Part shown: positions 1 through 9,580 of the stretch, one piece after another
Layout of the letters: each line of letters starts with the position of its first letter
Numbering within the stretch: position 1 is the stretch's first letter
Assembly: GCA_030626465.1 (NCBI GenBank)
Contig: DAOUOU010000016.1
Span: forward strand, 1-20,417
Origin: Bacteroidales bacterium
GTDB lineage: Bacteria > Bacteroidota > Bacteroidia > Bacteroidales > UBA10428
Length of the DNA: 20,417 bases
Reading direction: 5' to 3'
Made by a program: the position numbers and the translations under genes
Notes under the pieces: generated by a model
The model's database searches: none
What the model was told of the DNA's origin: nothing
What the model saw: the letters and a program-made list of their open reading frames with translations, nothing else

Positions 1-1641
1 AATGTTGCTTACTTCAGTGATCTGCAGCCCAAAAGCCTGTACATTTTGAAAAATTTCGTAGTTATTCTCCCATTCCTGAATGATTTTCGGATGTAAGTAA
101 TCTTCGAATAAAGTGGAAGCTCTACTCAAATTCGTATAGAAAAGCATATATGATTTCTGGGCTATACCATTGCTAAAGCTTTTGTATGCGACATTAGTTG
201 AAAGTGTTTTGTTTAATAAATTGTAATAGAGGAAATGCTGCAGAGCTTCAACAGATTGACTAATGATAATATAATTACCATAAAAAGTAATGTAACTCTT
301 TCCCTCTATTTTAAACACTTCTCCAAACAATAGCCCGGTAAAGTTTTCCAAAGGAAATTCCAGAATTTTGAATGTCATGTCGTTATCAACAGAATAACTA
401 TGCTTCAAATTCCGAAAGTCCAATCCTTTCTTTGAGCAAACCTGAGTTATTAAGGCCTCCAAACGTTTTTCAGTCTGACTTCCGCTCCTGCATTTTAATA
501 GTACATATTGTGAGGGTATATTTAGTGCTCTCTCCGTATAGCCCCCATGAGCAACAGTAATTTCATTGTCTATTTGCCGGATAAAAAAATCATCGAGTTT
601 GATCTTATAATTTTTTTCAATTTCATTCAGGCTATTGTCTCTGCTCTTTTTGTTTCCGGTTTTTAACAAATAATTCCTGTATTTCTTATCATACTCCTTC
701 ATATCACTTATGCCAAATGACACAAATGTAGATACTGATGCAGGCAATATTTGATCTGATGTGATTTTAACAGGATCGCCGCCTGAGAAGATATCTATCA
801 GCTTGTCGCCTGAATTATCCGACATCAAAAAACCATTTAACATGGTTTGATTGACGGTATTATTTATATCAAGTTCTGTCCACGCTCCGAAGTTTTTGTA
901 CTCTCGCAAAGCAGGACCAAATTTATCGCTGGCAATGATTGATGCAATGCCTGTAAATTTTCTAAGATCGATGAATACATTCGCATCTTTGTTCTTGCCG
1001 GATGTAGCTGATACTGCCAGAAACTCTTCGTCATTGATTAGTGATTCAGAAAGACTTTGTTGCCTGATAGCATTTTCAATCAGGATTACAGATCGGCTAA
1101 TTAACAAATTACCTTCAGTAACTGAAAAATAATAATTGGATTTGGCTTTATCTGATAATTTAATTGAAAAAATAGACTTCCCTTCATACTTCCTTTCTCT
1201 CTTTCGAAGATTTTGACTTGTAATGTCAGCTATCAGATCGATAATGTTCTTCTCATTTTGACTGGCTGGAAGGCCGACAACAAAAAGAAAATTTGATTTT
1301 CTGCCTCCTATGTAGTGACCCGAGATTAGTATTTGACTATTCAAAAGCAGCTCTGAAAGGTGAGAATTAACCTGTGCTATTGAATCCATGTAATGTATAC
1401 TGTTGTCAAGACGTGAAAATGGAGGGATAGCACTTAAATTTTTCCAGATTTTACTTTCGTTTGATAATGAATTTTCAAAATTATAATAGTCGTTGATGCG
1501 AAGAATAAAGGCTGCATCAACAGGAATCACCCGCCATGGATTTGCTATTGACGCGGTTTTCTTTCTGATAAAGATAAAACCAATGATAACTAATATAGCA
1601 AGGAACAGTACTATTCCGGTAACTATTATTCTTCTGGACAT
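1..1641 (-). CDS. DUF3352-like membrane-anchored protein, 3' end outside window
   Basis: The minus-strand frame starting at the ATG at 1641-1639 is open for all 547 codons to the left edge, with no stop, so the gene is 5'-complete and 3'-truncated by the window. Residues 5-25 are one hydrophobic segment after MSRR, so it is probably an inner-membrane anchor with the rest in the periplasm. A VIPVDAAFI motif follows at about residues 38-46. The protein is colinear with the one at 11046-13046: shared landmarks are the VIPxDAxFI start, an IDNEI/IDDEI motif in the middle, and a SYITFYGNYIIIS/YYTIVNEYVIFS segment near the C-terminus. I recognise the general DUF3352 type but no biochemical function. 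A perfect TAAATTTG box sits 25 nt upstream of the start. It is divergent from the TonB receptor gene, 155 nt apart between start codons. Confidence is high for the gene and moderate for the family. Confidence 0.9.
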   Translation of the reverse strand, partial: MSRRIIVTGIVLFLAILVIIGFIFIRKKTASIANPWRVIPVDAAFILRINDYYNFENSLSNESKIWKNLSAIPPFSRLDNSIHYMDSIAQVNSHLSELLLNSQILISGHYIGGRKSNFLFVVGLPASQNEKNIIDLIADITSQNLRKRERKYEGKSIFSIKLSDKAKSNYYFSVTEGNLLISRSVILIENAIRQQSLSESLINDEEFLAVSATSGKNKDANVFIDLRKFTGIASIIASDKFGPALREYKNFGAWTELDINNTVNQTMLNGFLMSDNSGDKLIDIFSGGDPVKITSDQILPASVSTFVSFGISDMKEYDKKYRNYLLKTGNKKSRDNSLNEIEKNYKIKLDDFFIRQIDNEITVAHGGYTERALNIPSQYVLLKCRSGSQTEKRLEALITQVCSKKGLDFRNLKHSYSVDNDMTFKILEFPLENFTGLLFGEVFKIEGKSYITFYGNYIIISQSVEALQHFLYYNLLNKTLSTNVAYKSFSNGIAQKSYMLFYTNLSRASTLFEDYLHPKIIQEWENNYEIFQNVQAFGLQITEVSNI

Positions 1642-1665
1642 GATAAAACTCTTCTCACTTTATCT

Positions 1666-1673
1666 CAAATTTA
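1666..1673 (-). promoter_or_regulatory. Bacteroidota -7 box for the DUF3352-like gene
   Basis: On the minus strand this reads TAAATTTG, a perfect match to the TAnnTTTG -7 consensus of Bacteroidota primary sigma factors. It predicts a transcription start near 1660 and a leader of about 18 nt. A TTG lies upstream but with only 14 nt spacing, shorter than the usual ~19, so the -33 element is not convincing. Confidence 0.45.
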
Positions 1674-1796
1674 GTTAAAAGATAATGCAAGGAAAACTGG
1701 AATTACTAACAAAGCAGTTATATGATTTCTCAATAAAAAAGACATTCTGGCTTAATTTTTGTTCTCATGTTGGCAGCCCGAAGTGAATATTATCTT

Positions 1797-4229
1797 ATGA
1801 AATCATTTCTTATTCGAAAGGTGAAGATCATGTCTTTACTAATGATCTTTATGACTATTCCTTTTTATTATTTAGCTGCCCAGGAAATCAAAATAATCAA
1901 CAGTACTACAAATGAGCCTATTGAAAATGTAGCTATCTACAACCAGCATAAAAACAAATCCATTCTTACTGATGAATATGGAACTGCTTCGGTTTCCGAT
2001 TTTTCTGAACCGGACACTCTTTTCTTTCAACATCCATCTTTCCTACGATATTCAATACCTTATAATAAAGCAATACAAGCGGGTTCGATCAAATTAGACC
2101 GGAAAATAATAATTATGCCTGAATTTGTTATCTCTGCTTCAAAATACAAGGAAACACAGAGGGATATTTCACATATGGTTGATGTTATAACTCCGCGGAA
2201 ACTCGAACTTCTTACAGCACAAACTTCTGCTGATATTCTTACTTCAACAGGCAATATCTTTGTTCAAAAGTCGCAGGGAGGAGGAGGCAGCCCTGTCCTT
2301 CGTGGATTTGAAGCAAATAAAATTCTATTGGTCGTTGATGGTATTAGAATGAATAATGCTATTTATCGGAGTGGTCATTTGCAAAACTCGATCACTATCG
2401 ATAATTCAATATTGGAAAAAACCGAAATTATTTATGGCCCGAATGCGATCATGTATGGTAGCGACGCATTAGGCGGAGTGATTCATTATATTACCAAAGA
2501 TCCTGAATTGGTCAGTGATACTGGGAAATCAGAAGTACATGCAAATGCATATGCGCAAATTTCATCGGCTAACAGTGCCTGGAAAACTCATATTGACTTT
2601 TCTATTGCTTCCAAAAAATTCGGTTCGTTAACAAGTATTACCAACAGTGATTACGGCGATATTCGAATGGGGAACCGTCGTGATCCCTTTCTTGAGGATT
2701 ACGGTAAATGTTTCTACTATGTTAAACGAATCGATGGTACGGATTCGATAATGGCGAATCAAAATACCAACATACAAAAGAATACAGGTTATAACCAGCT
2801 TGACTTTGTGCAGAAATTAAGATTTCGTCCATCTTACAGGGTTAATTTCATACTGAACCTTCAGTATTCGACTTCATCTGATATTCCACGTTATGATATG
2901 CTGAACGATACTACTGATAACGGAGATTTGAAATATGCCATCTGGAATTATGGTCCTCAGAATAGATTTCTTGCATCAATCAAATCTGTCATTCGTACCG
3001 AAAATTTCATGTTCAATAATGTTGTAGCTACTGTTGGGTACCAAAACTTAAAAGAAAGCAGAATTTCCAGAAAATACCGAAGCAATCAGGAAAACACACA
3101 GACTGAAAAAGTAGATGTCTGGACAGGAAATTTTGATTTAATAAAGAACTTAACGAACGATAGCAAAATTATTTACGGATTAGAGGTAAATATCAACGAA
3201 GTCACTTCCGAAGCAATTAACGCAGATATTATTACCGGACAAAATACAGATGCATTGTCGCGATATCCTGATGATGGAAACTATACATCAGCTTATTCAG
3301 CATATGCAGCCATTAAAAACAAATTTGAAGAAAAATTCATCACATCGTTGGGAGCACGATATAGTTATTCCGGACTCAAATCAAATTACAGTGATTCCGT
3401 TGAATTAAATATTCCATACAAATCGCTAGATATTGAAAATAGTTCATTTACAGGTTCTTTGGGCATAATTTATTTGCATTCTCAAAGATCTAAAATAAAT
3501 TTGTTGCTTTCCACGGGTTATCGCATTCCCAATCTTGACGATTTGGCAAAAATCAGGACCAAAGGAAACCAAATTACCTATCCTAATCCTAATGTTGAGC
3601 CCGAATACTCATACAATGCAGAATTAGGCTTTTCAAAGACTTTTGACGGCTACATACAGATAAACGGCAGCTATTTTGTTAGTTTTCTGACCAATGTTAT
3701 TGTAAGAGTACCCTATTTGCAGGACGGATCTGACTCTATCATGTCTCCTGATGGTGAATGGCTAAAAGCATACGTCAATGACAATTCCAACAGAGGCATT
3801 ATTCATGGGTTTAATCTGAATATGATCTCCGATCTGAACTCAAACATCAGTTTTAAAGGCACACTAAATTATACATATGGCCGCGATCTTACTCTTAATA
3901 AACCCCTGGCTCATATACCTCCTATTTTCGGCAAAGCAGATTTCGTTTACGAAGCCAATAAATTTATCCATGAATTTTTCATCGTATTCAGTGGATGGAA
4001 AAAAATTGAAGACATGTCTCTTACGGGTGAAGACAACGAAGAAGAAGGGACTCCTTATGGTTTTCCTGGCTGGTATACTATCAATTTACGTACAACATAC
4101 AAAGTGAATAAGAATATATCCATCCAGTTTGCTCTGGAAAATATGATTGATAACTTTTATAAACCATTTGCAACCGCAGTTGCAGCTCCGGGTATTAATT
4201 TTATCGCTACTCTCCGGGTCAAAGTATAA
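1797..4229 (+). CDS. TonB-dependent outer-membrane receptor
   Basis: This is an outer-membrane receptor that would import a substrate using TonB/ExbBD energy. From the ATG at 1797 the protein has 810 residues. It begins with a signal peptide (MKSFLIRKVK, then a hydrophobic stretch ending AAQ) and a carboxypeptidase-like regulatory beta domain (about residues 25-105; INSTTNEPIENVAIY). The plug domain follows at about 120-235, with GGGGSPVLRGFEANKILLVV, RMNNAIYRSGHLQN and IYGPNAIMYGSDALGGVI. The rest is a 22-strand-type barrel. An in-frame ATG at 1767 would add ten residues that spoil the signal peptide, so I prefer 1797. The plug wording resembles siderophore/haem/cobalamin-type receptors rather than SusC, and no SusD-like lipoprotein is next to it. 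The substrate cannot be told from sequence. The last residue is Val rather than the usual aromatic. Confidence 0.92.
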   Translation: MKSFLIRKVKIMSLLMIFMTIPFYYLAAQEIKIINSTTNEPIENVAIYNQHKNKSILTDEYGTASVSDFSEPDTLFFQHPSFLRYSIPYNKAIQAGSIKLDRKIIIMPEFVISASKYKETQRDISHMVDVITPRKLELLTAQTSADILTSTGNIFVQKSQGGGGSPVLRGFEANKILLVVDGIRMNNAIYRSGHLQNSITIDNSILEKTEIIYGPNAIMYGSDALGGVIHYITKDPELVSDTGKSEVHANAYAQISSANSAWKTHIDFSIASKKFGSLTSITNSDYGDIRMGNRRDPFLEDYGKCFYYVKRIDGTDSIMANQNTNIQKNTGYNQLDFVQKLRFRPSYRVNFILNLQYSTSSDIPRYDMLNDTTDNGDLKYAIWNYGPQNRFLASIKSVIRTENFMFNNVVATVGYQNLKESRISRKYRSNQENTQTEKVDVWTGNFDLIKNLTNDSKIIYGLEVNINEVTSEAINADIITGQNTDALSRYPDDGNYTSAYSAYAAIKNKFEEKFITSLGARYSYSGLKSNYSDSVELNIPYKSLDIENSSFTGSLGIIYLHSQRSKINLLLSTGYRIPNLDDLAKIRTKGNQITYPNPNVEPEYSYNAELGFSKTFDGYIQINGSYFVSFLTNVIVRVPYLQDGSDSIMSPDGEWLKAYVNDNSNRGIIHGFNLNMISDLNSNISFKGTLNYTYGRDLTLNKPLAHIPPIFGKADFVYEANKFIHEFFIVFSGWKKIEDMSLTGEDNEEEGTPYGFPGWYTINLRTTYKVNKNISIQFALENMIDNFYKPFATAVAAPGINFIATLRVKV

Positions 4230-4357
4230 GAATATACCTTACTCCATGTAAGTCTTGCCAAAAAAATTATACATTTATCGGTAAAATTTTTAATGTATAT
4301 TTCCGATTTCTTTTTCAACTCTCAACCTCACTATCCATTATAAAAAACAAATGAGAA

Positions 4358-5035
4358 ATGACTCAAATAAATCCCCAGATAGAGGCTAGCTGGCAAGATA
4401 TCCTGATGGATGAATTTGCTGCCTCATATTTTGCATCTCTGAAAGAATTTTTAATAGATGAGAAAAAAAAATTCAAAGTATATCCTCCTGGAAATGAAAT
4501 ATTCAATGCCTTCAACCATACTCCTTTCGACAAGGTAAAAGTGGTAATACTGGGTCAGGATCCTTATCATGGAAGAGGCCAGGCTCACGGATTATGCTTT
4601 TCTGTTCCAAGGGGAGTTGAACCACCTCCATCCTTGGTAAATATCTTCAAAGAATTAAATAATGATTTGGGCATACCCATACCAGATCATGGAAATCTTC
4701 TGAAATGGACAGATCAAGGTGTATTGCTATTAAATGCAACTCTCACGGTTCGCGCCGGTCAGGCCGGATCGCACCAGGGAAAGGGCTGGGAACAATTTAC
4801 CGATGCTGTTATTCGGAAAATTTCAGAAAATAAAGTTGGTGCCATATTTTTGCTCTGGGGAAAGTATGCTCAGGCTAAAGAAATACTTATTGATCACGGT
4901 AAGCATTATATACTGAAAGCTGCTCATCCATCACCATTTTCGGCTTATAGCGGATTTTTCGGTTGCAAGCATTTCTCAAAATCCAATGAATTACTTACCA
5001 GTCACGGACTCTCTCCCATTGATTGGCAACTCTGA
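4358..5035 (+). CDS. ung: Uracil-DNA glycosylase, family 1
   Basis: This enzyme removes uracil from DNA in the first step of base-excision repair. The 225-residue length is normal for the family. The water-activating motif GQDPYH is at residues 67-71 (Asp68 catalytic), LLLNATLTV with the uracil-reading Asn126 follows, and HPSPFS with the catalytic His190 is at 190-195. The adjacent segment reads SAYSGFFGCKHF, with Ser where many homologues have Arg; this does not affect the catalytic residues. The start ATG gives the usual short N-terminus. It lies 128 nt after the TonB receptor gene and probably has its own promoter, though I could not pick a clear -7 box. Confidence 0.97.
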   Translation: MTQINPQIEASWQDILMDEFAASYFASLKEFLIDEKKKFKVYPPGNEIFNAFNHTPFDKVKVVILGQDPYHGRGQAHGLCFSVPRGVEPPPSLVNIFKELNNDLGIPIPDHGNLLKWTDQGVLLLNATLTVRAGQAGSHQGKGWEQFTDAVIRKISENKVGAIFLLWGKYAQAKEILIDHGKHYILKAAHPSPFSAYSGFFGCKHFSKSNELLTSHGLSPIDWQL

Positions 5036-5166
5036 TCAAATCCCTAAGATTCAGATATAAACAATAAGGAAAACTAATGAAGAATATCTTTTATTTTAGT
5101 TAAATAACTATCATTCCTGATTTATTGCTTCTCCTTCATAGATAATTTTATTAAATTTAAGATACC

Positions 5167-8100
5167 ATGATGCGAAAATTGTTATTAGTACTTTCAATTT
5201 TTTGGTGTTGTAATGCAAATGCGCAGAATAATCCCATCCGGTTTCAGCATTTGACTGCCAAAGATGGTTTATCACAAGGTCATATTTTATGCATGATCCA
5301 AGATTCTGAGGGGTATATCTGGGCCGGAACATATCATGGGCTTAACCGATACAATGGCTATTCATTTGATGTTTTTTATGCAGACAGCGACAATCCCAAT
5401 TCATTATTTATCAATGTAATATTCAGTTTATTTGAAGACAGGGATGGGAATATCTGGTGTGGTACCTGGGGAATAGATATTTACGATAAAAAAACTGAGA
5501 CATTTAGACATCTGGCTGTAAATGAGGGCAAAAACACTCTTAGCGCAGGAGAAGTATCAGCAATAGCCCAGGACAAAGAAGGTAATATGTGGTTTGCTAC
5601 CCAGGGAGGAGGAATTAATAAACTGGATTTTCATACCAAAGAAATTGCCTACTATAAAGCAGATGAAACTATTGATGGAACATTAAAATCCAATTATATC
5701 AACGATATACTTATAGACCGGAATCAAGTGCTTTGGGCAGCTACTGAAGATGGCGGTCTGAGCAGGATAAACTTAAAAGATGAGACCATAGTTACCTATC
5801 AATATTCAGACAATGACCCAAATTCACTACCATCAAATAATATATCATGTTTGTTTGAAGATAAAGATGACCATATATGGATTGGCGATACCAGGGGTAA
5901 TCTTTTTCTTTACAACCCAGTTGAGAATAATTTTACATCTTATGATTTCTCGCCTGTAGGATTTGATTTGAGAAGGACCAGGATTATGCAAATTTCCCAG
6001 GATATTTCAGGAAATTTGTTGCTGGCAACAAACGGTTCTGGTCTTATCATTTTTGATTACATAAATGGTTCCTCTACTATTTATTTACACGAAAGCGATT
6101 ACGTGGAATCTATCATTTCAAATGAGACGTATTCAATATTAATAGATAAGACTAACACTATTTTTATTGGAAGCTACGGAAGAGGTATCTCCAAATATTC
6201 GCCCTATAGCAGAAAATTTAATGTCTATTCTATTCCGAAATCTTCAAAAATAGGTGGCGATGTCAATGCCTTTACCGATGCTATTGAAGATTATAAGGGA
6301 CATTTGATAGCAGGTACCTATAATGGTTTTGTTGTATTTGATCTGAAAACCCGGGCATTTCAACATCACCTTCCCGGGACAACTTATGAAGAAAATAAGA
6401 TCCTTACAATTGCGCTGGCTCCCGATAGCACGATCTGGATGGGATCCATGAAAAGTCTGCATCGGTACGACAAGAATCTCAATAAAATAAGATCGTATGT
6501 TTTTGCAGAACAACTCAAAGATCATTCTATCTACTCCATTGAATTTGATCATCAGAATAATCTTTGGGTAGCCCTCTTTACAAAAGGGCTTCTGAAAATA
6601 CCGGAAACAGAATGGAAAAATAAACACACATCCCAATTAGATTTTACATTGTATGTAAGAGATAATAACGATCCGACAACTATTTCCGGTAACCAGCACT
6701 GGATTGTATATCATGACAATGACTCGACCCTATGGATTGGAGGTGTGGGTGGTCTTGATCGATATAATTATAACCAAAATAATTTTACGCGTGTGTTTTA
6801 CCCTGGTACAGTAAAAACCATGGATTTTGATTCGAAAGGTACCCTATGGATGGGAACCATTGGTAATGGACTTTACTCATACGATTTAACCAGTGGCGAA
6901 TACAAACGCTATACGGTAGAAGATGGCCTTAGTCATAGTTTTATTTATGGAATTGTTATCGATTCAAATGACAACATTTGGATTAGCAGTGAATTGGGCC
7001 TGTCTCGTTTTACTATCGAAACCGAGAAGTTCAGAAATTATGATGAAAGAGATGGCTTGCCTGATGACCATTTTGATGACAAGTCGGAAAGTATGCTTTC
7101 CGGAGGCCGGATATACATGGGAACCAATAATGGTTTCATCGTTTTCAAGCCTGAGGATATCAAGGATGACACAAGCAGCAGCAAAGTTGTTCTTACTTCA
7201 TTAAAAATTAATAACCGTTCAATTGAATTCTATCGGATTGAATCTAAAGATACAGTTATTAACGTTCCCCTGGGTCAGGTATCCAAGATCGAACTGAAAC
7301 CAGATCAAAGAGATATTACTTTTGAATTTGCAGCCCTTCATTTTGCAGCACCTCATAAAATTCAATACAAGTATTACCTGAAAGGTTACGATAAAGAATG
7401 GATCATGGCAGACGCTGTTAATCGTACTGCAAAGTATACCAATCTCGATGGCGGAGTATATACATTTATGGTAAAAGCCACCAATAGTGACGATAAATGG
7501 ACAGAAGAACCACTGGAGATTTCAATAGTTGTAAAACCACCATTTTATCAAACCAAATGGTTTTTTGTATCAATCGCAGGTTTACTTATAATTATTACTG
7601 TATTAATTTTCAGATGGAGAATGGCAAGTGAAATAAAGCAAAAAGAGAAACTTGCCAAATTAGTAGATCAGCGAACAATTGAAATAACAAATAAAAACAA
7701 ACTTCTGAAAAAAACTGCTGATGATTTAAAAGAACTTAATGAACTACTGATCGAAAGACAACAGCGTATCGAGGAACAAACTGAAGAATTGGCTGCACAA
7801 AGAGACGAGCTGGCTTTAATAAACACAACAAAAGACAAGTTATTTTCAATTATTGCCCATGACCTTAAAAATCCTTTTAATGTAATAATGGGATATTCTG
7901 AATTATTGGTTATGAATTTTAACAAATGGGATGATGAGAAAAAATTGAAATTTCTATTATTATTGAAAGAATCGTCACAAAGTGCTTATAATCTTCTTGA
8001 GAATCTTCTTCAATGGTCCCGCAGTCAAAGCGGTACTTTAAGCTTTAATCCCATTCCGAAAGGAATTGATGAAATATTAGAGCTTGTTATGCCTGAAGCC

Positions 8101-8514
8101 CTGGATTTTGCAAAGAAAAAGAAAATTATGATCAATACTAAAATCCGGAATGGAAATGTACTAATACAATCTGATATCAATATGTTATGTGTTATTCTGA
8201 GAAACCTGATTTTTAATGCAATCAAGTTTAGCAAACAAGGGGATAAAATAAATATTCTTGTTGAAAAATACGATTCTAAATCTGTCATTTTCACCATTCA
8301 TGATCAGGGAGTAGGTATGAGTGAAGAAGAACTTGAGTATATGTTTCAACTGCAGAAAAGTAAAACAACCATAGGGACAGGCGGCGAGAAAGGAACAGGT
8401 TTAGGTCTTATTTTGTGCAAAGATTTTATTGATGCTCACAAGGGAAAAATCTGGGCAGAAAGCAAACCCGATGAAGGAACAACTTTTCATTTTACAATAC
8501 CATTAGCAGTGTGA
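5167..8514 (+). CDS. Reg_prop/Y_Y_Y periplasmic sensor histidine kinase (no receiver or HTH domain)
   Basis: This is a large inner-membrane sensor kinase of 1115 residues. MMRKLLLVLSIFWCCNANAQ is a signal peptide. Residues about 25-690 carry repeated two-component-regulator-propeller motifs (for example DGLSQGHILCMIQDSEGYIW and NGLYSYDLTSGEYK), forming a double beta-propeller ligand sensor. A Y_Y_Y domain follows at about 725-790, then one transmembrane helix at about 798-817 and a coiled coil to about 890. In the cytoplasm the HisKA site is AHDLKNP with phospho-acceptor His898, the N box has Asn1017, the G1 box DQGVGM has Asp1046, and the G2 box GTGLGL is near 1070. The protein ends right after the ATPase domain. 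Unlike the classical Bacteroides hybrid regulators it has no receiver or AraC domain, and no response regulator gene is in the window. ATG codons at 5167 and 5170 are both usable. Confidence 0.95.
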   Translation: MMRKLLLVLSIFWCCNANAQNNPIRFQHLTAKDGLSQGHILCMIQDSEGYIWAGTYHGLNRYNGYSFDVFYADSDNPNSLFINVIFSLFEDRDGNIWCGTWGIDIYDKKTETFRHLAVNEGKNTLSAGEVSAIAQDKEGNMWFATQGGGINKLDFHTKEIAYYKADETIDGTLKSNYINDILIDRNQVLWAATEDGGLSRINLKDETIVTYQYSDNDPNSLPSNNISCLFEDKDDHIWIGDTRGNLFLYNPVENNFTSYDFSPVGFDLRRTRIMQISQDISGNLLLATNGSGLIIFDYINGSSTIYLHESDYVESIISNETYSILIDKTNTIFIGSYGRGISKYSPYSRKFNVYSIPKSSKIGGDVNAFTDAIEDYKGHLIAGTYNGFVVFDLKTRAFQHHLPGTTYEENKILTIALAPDSTIWMGSMKSLHRYDKNLNKIRSYVFAEQLKDHSIYSIEFDHQNNLWVALFTKGLLKIPETEWKNKHTSQLDFTLYVRDNNDPTTISGNQHWIVYHDNDSTLWIGGVGGLDRYNYNQNNFTRVFYPGTVKTMDFDSKGTLWMGTIGNGLYSYDLTSGEYKRYTVEDGLSHSFIYGIVIDSNDNIWISSELGLSRFTIETEKFRNYDERDGLPDDHFDDKSESMLSGGRIYMGTNNGFIVFKPEDIKDDTSSSKVVLTSLKINNRSIEFYRIESKDTVINVPLGQVSKIELKPDQRDITFEFAALHFAAPHKIQYKYYLKGYDKEWIMADAVNRTAKYTNLDGGVYTFMVKATNSDDKWTEEPLEISIVVKPPFYQTKWFFVSIAGLLIIITVLIFRWRMASEIKQKEKLAKLVDQRTIEITNKNKLLKKTADDLKELNELLIERQQRIEEQTEELAAQRDELALINTTKDKLFSIIAHDLKNPFNVIMGYSELLVMNFNKWDDEKKLKFLLLLKESSQSAYNLLENLLQWSRSQSGTLSFNPIPKGIDEILELVMPEALDFAKKKKIMINTKIRNGNVLIQSDINMLCVILRNLIFNAIKFSKQGDKINILVEKYDSKSVIFTIHDQGVGMSEEELEYMFQLQKSKTTIGTGGEKGTGLGLILCKDFIDAHKGKIWAESKPDEGTTFHFTIPLAV

Positions 8515-8536
8515 TCCGAAAATATCGCTGTTTTGT

Positions 8537-8572
8537 AAAAGAAGTCTGCTATTGAAGTAAGCTGTCTTTTTT
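8537..8572. terminator. Imperfect hairpin between the convergent kinase and aldolase genes
   Basis: An A-rich left arm (8537-8550) and a T-rich right arm (8560-8572) pair across a 9-nt loop with two T-T mismatches. The right arm ends in six T on the plus strand, and the left arm starts with AAAA, giving a T-run on the minus strand. It sits between two converging stop codons, where a bidirectional terminator is expected. The mismatches make it a weak call. Confidence 0.4.
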
Positions 8573-8610
8573 CTCCATCCGGACTAATCAGGTTGTAAAG
8601 ATCCTTCAGG

Positions 8611-9558
8611 TTAAAGGTCCATCTTCTCATTCATGCGATTAAAAAAGGCGACAAGGTCATTTTTTTCTTTACTATTCATCCATTTCATTGCGCTTCGGGG
8701 ATGTTGATTCATTGTCCCTGTGATAAGGTAAGGTATATGATATCCCCATTCAATTTCTTTCTGCATATCAATCATGGATTCCTGAATGACTTTAAGAATT
8801 GGTCTGACTCTATATTTTGGATTCTTCAGGAAAGTGAGAAGGATCTCCAGGGGACAGTTTCCGGCTCCTCTTCCAATCCCCAGGAATGTCGTATCAAGCA
8901 TATTGCAGTTGTGAATTATTCCTGTCACAGTATTAGAAAAAGCCAGCTGCATATTGTTATGCATGTGTACACCAATAGTTTTCTTGGGGAGATATTCCTG
9001 GTACTTTTTCACTAATCTTTCAATCTGCTCACAATACATGCTTCCAAAGCTATCAACCAAATAAAAAATCGGAATTTTTGATTTTGCTACATCAGCAAGT
9101 GCTTCTTCCAGATCACGCTCCATAATATTTGAGACTGCCATCAAATTGATTGTTACTTCATACCCTTTGTCCATACAATGTTCTGCTAACAAAATAGCTT
9201 TATCTATCTGATGAACATATGCTGCAACACGAATCATATGTAAGACACTATCAGCTGCCAGAGGTATATCGTCCGGTTCTATCCTTCCAATGTCAGCCAT
9301 AGCCGATAATTTCAAATCAGTATTATTGTCTCCGACAATACGCTTCAGGTCTTTATCGTCACAGAATTTCCAGCACCCTACTTCATCACGGGAATATGCT
9401 TTTTCACTGCTTTTGTAGCCTATCTCCATATAATCAATTCCAGATTCCACACACGCGTTGTATACTGCCATCACATATTCATCTGAGAAATGCCAGTTAT
9501 TCATTAATCCACCATCACGTATTGTACAATCAAGTACTTTAATTTCTTTCCTGAACAT
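8611..9558 (-). CDS. DRE-TIM metallolyase (HMGL/DmpG-like aldolase)
   Basis: This is a 315-residue TIM-barrel aldolase/lyase of the HMGL-like superfamily. The DRE-type signature is LDCTIRDGG (residues 9-17; Arg14 and the metal-binding Asp15). The HxH metal ligands are His198 and His200 in GVHMHNN, and a GIGRGAGNCPLE segment at about 227-238 matches the active-site loop of 4-hydroxy-2-oxovalerate aldolase (DmpG). The DmpG catalytic His three residues after the metal Asp is absent here (Leu18), so the exact reaction probably differs from DmpG. A divalent-metal-dependent aldol cleavage or condensation involving pyruvate or another 2-oxo acid is the family expectation; the substrate is unknown. 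It follows the chorismate mutase gene by 22 nt on the same strand and is almost certainly co-transcribed with it. Relatives with a DCT(I/L)RDGG motif are common in Bacteroidota. Confidence 0.88.
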   Translation of the reverse strand: MFRKEIKVLDCTIRDGGLMNNWHFSDEYVMAVYNACVESGIDYMEIGYKSSEKAYSRDEVGCWKFCDDKDLKRIVGDNNTDLKLSAMADIGRIEPDDIPLAADSVLHMIRVAAYVHQIDKAILLAEHCMDKGYEVTINLMAVSNIMERDLEEALADVAKSKIPIFYLVDSFGSMYCEQIERLVKKYQEYLPKKTIGVHMHNNMQLAFSNTVTGIIHNCNMLDTTFLGIGRGAGNCPLEILLTFLKNPKYRVRPILKVIQESMIDMQKEIEWGYHIPYLITGTMNQHPRSAMKWMNSKEKNDLVAFFNRMNEKMDL

Positions 9559-9580
9559 AATATCTGTTATGATTTATTGA

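Noticed and set aside
1797..4229. SusC-type polysaccharide-utilisation receptor
   Set aside because: No SusD-like lipoprotein or glycosidase gene is adjacent, and the plug motifs look like siderophore/haem/cobalamin-type receptors.
4268..4299. TATACATT/AATGTATA inverted repeat after the TonB receptor gene
   Set aside because: Only 8 AT pairs across a 16-nt loop with no T-run; too weak to call a terminator in AT-rich DNA.
6244..6636. 130-codon open frame on the minus strand
   Set aside because: It lies fully inside the sensor kinase gene, has no recognisable motif, and is rich in residues typical of antisense reading.
8701..9015. Plus-strand 104-codon frame
   Set aside because: Antisense to the aldolase gene, which has full motif support.
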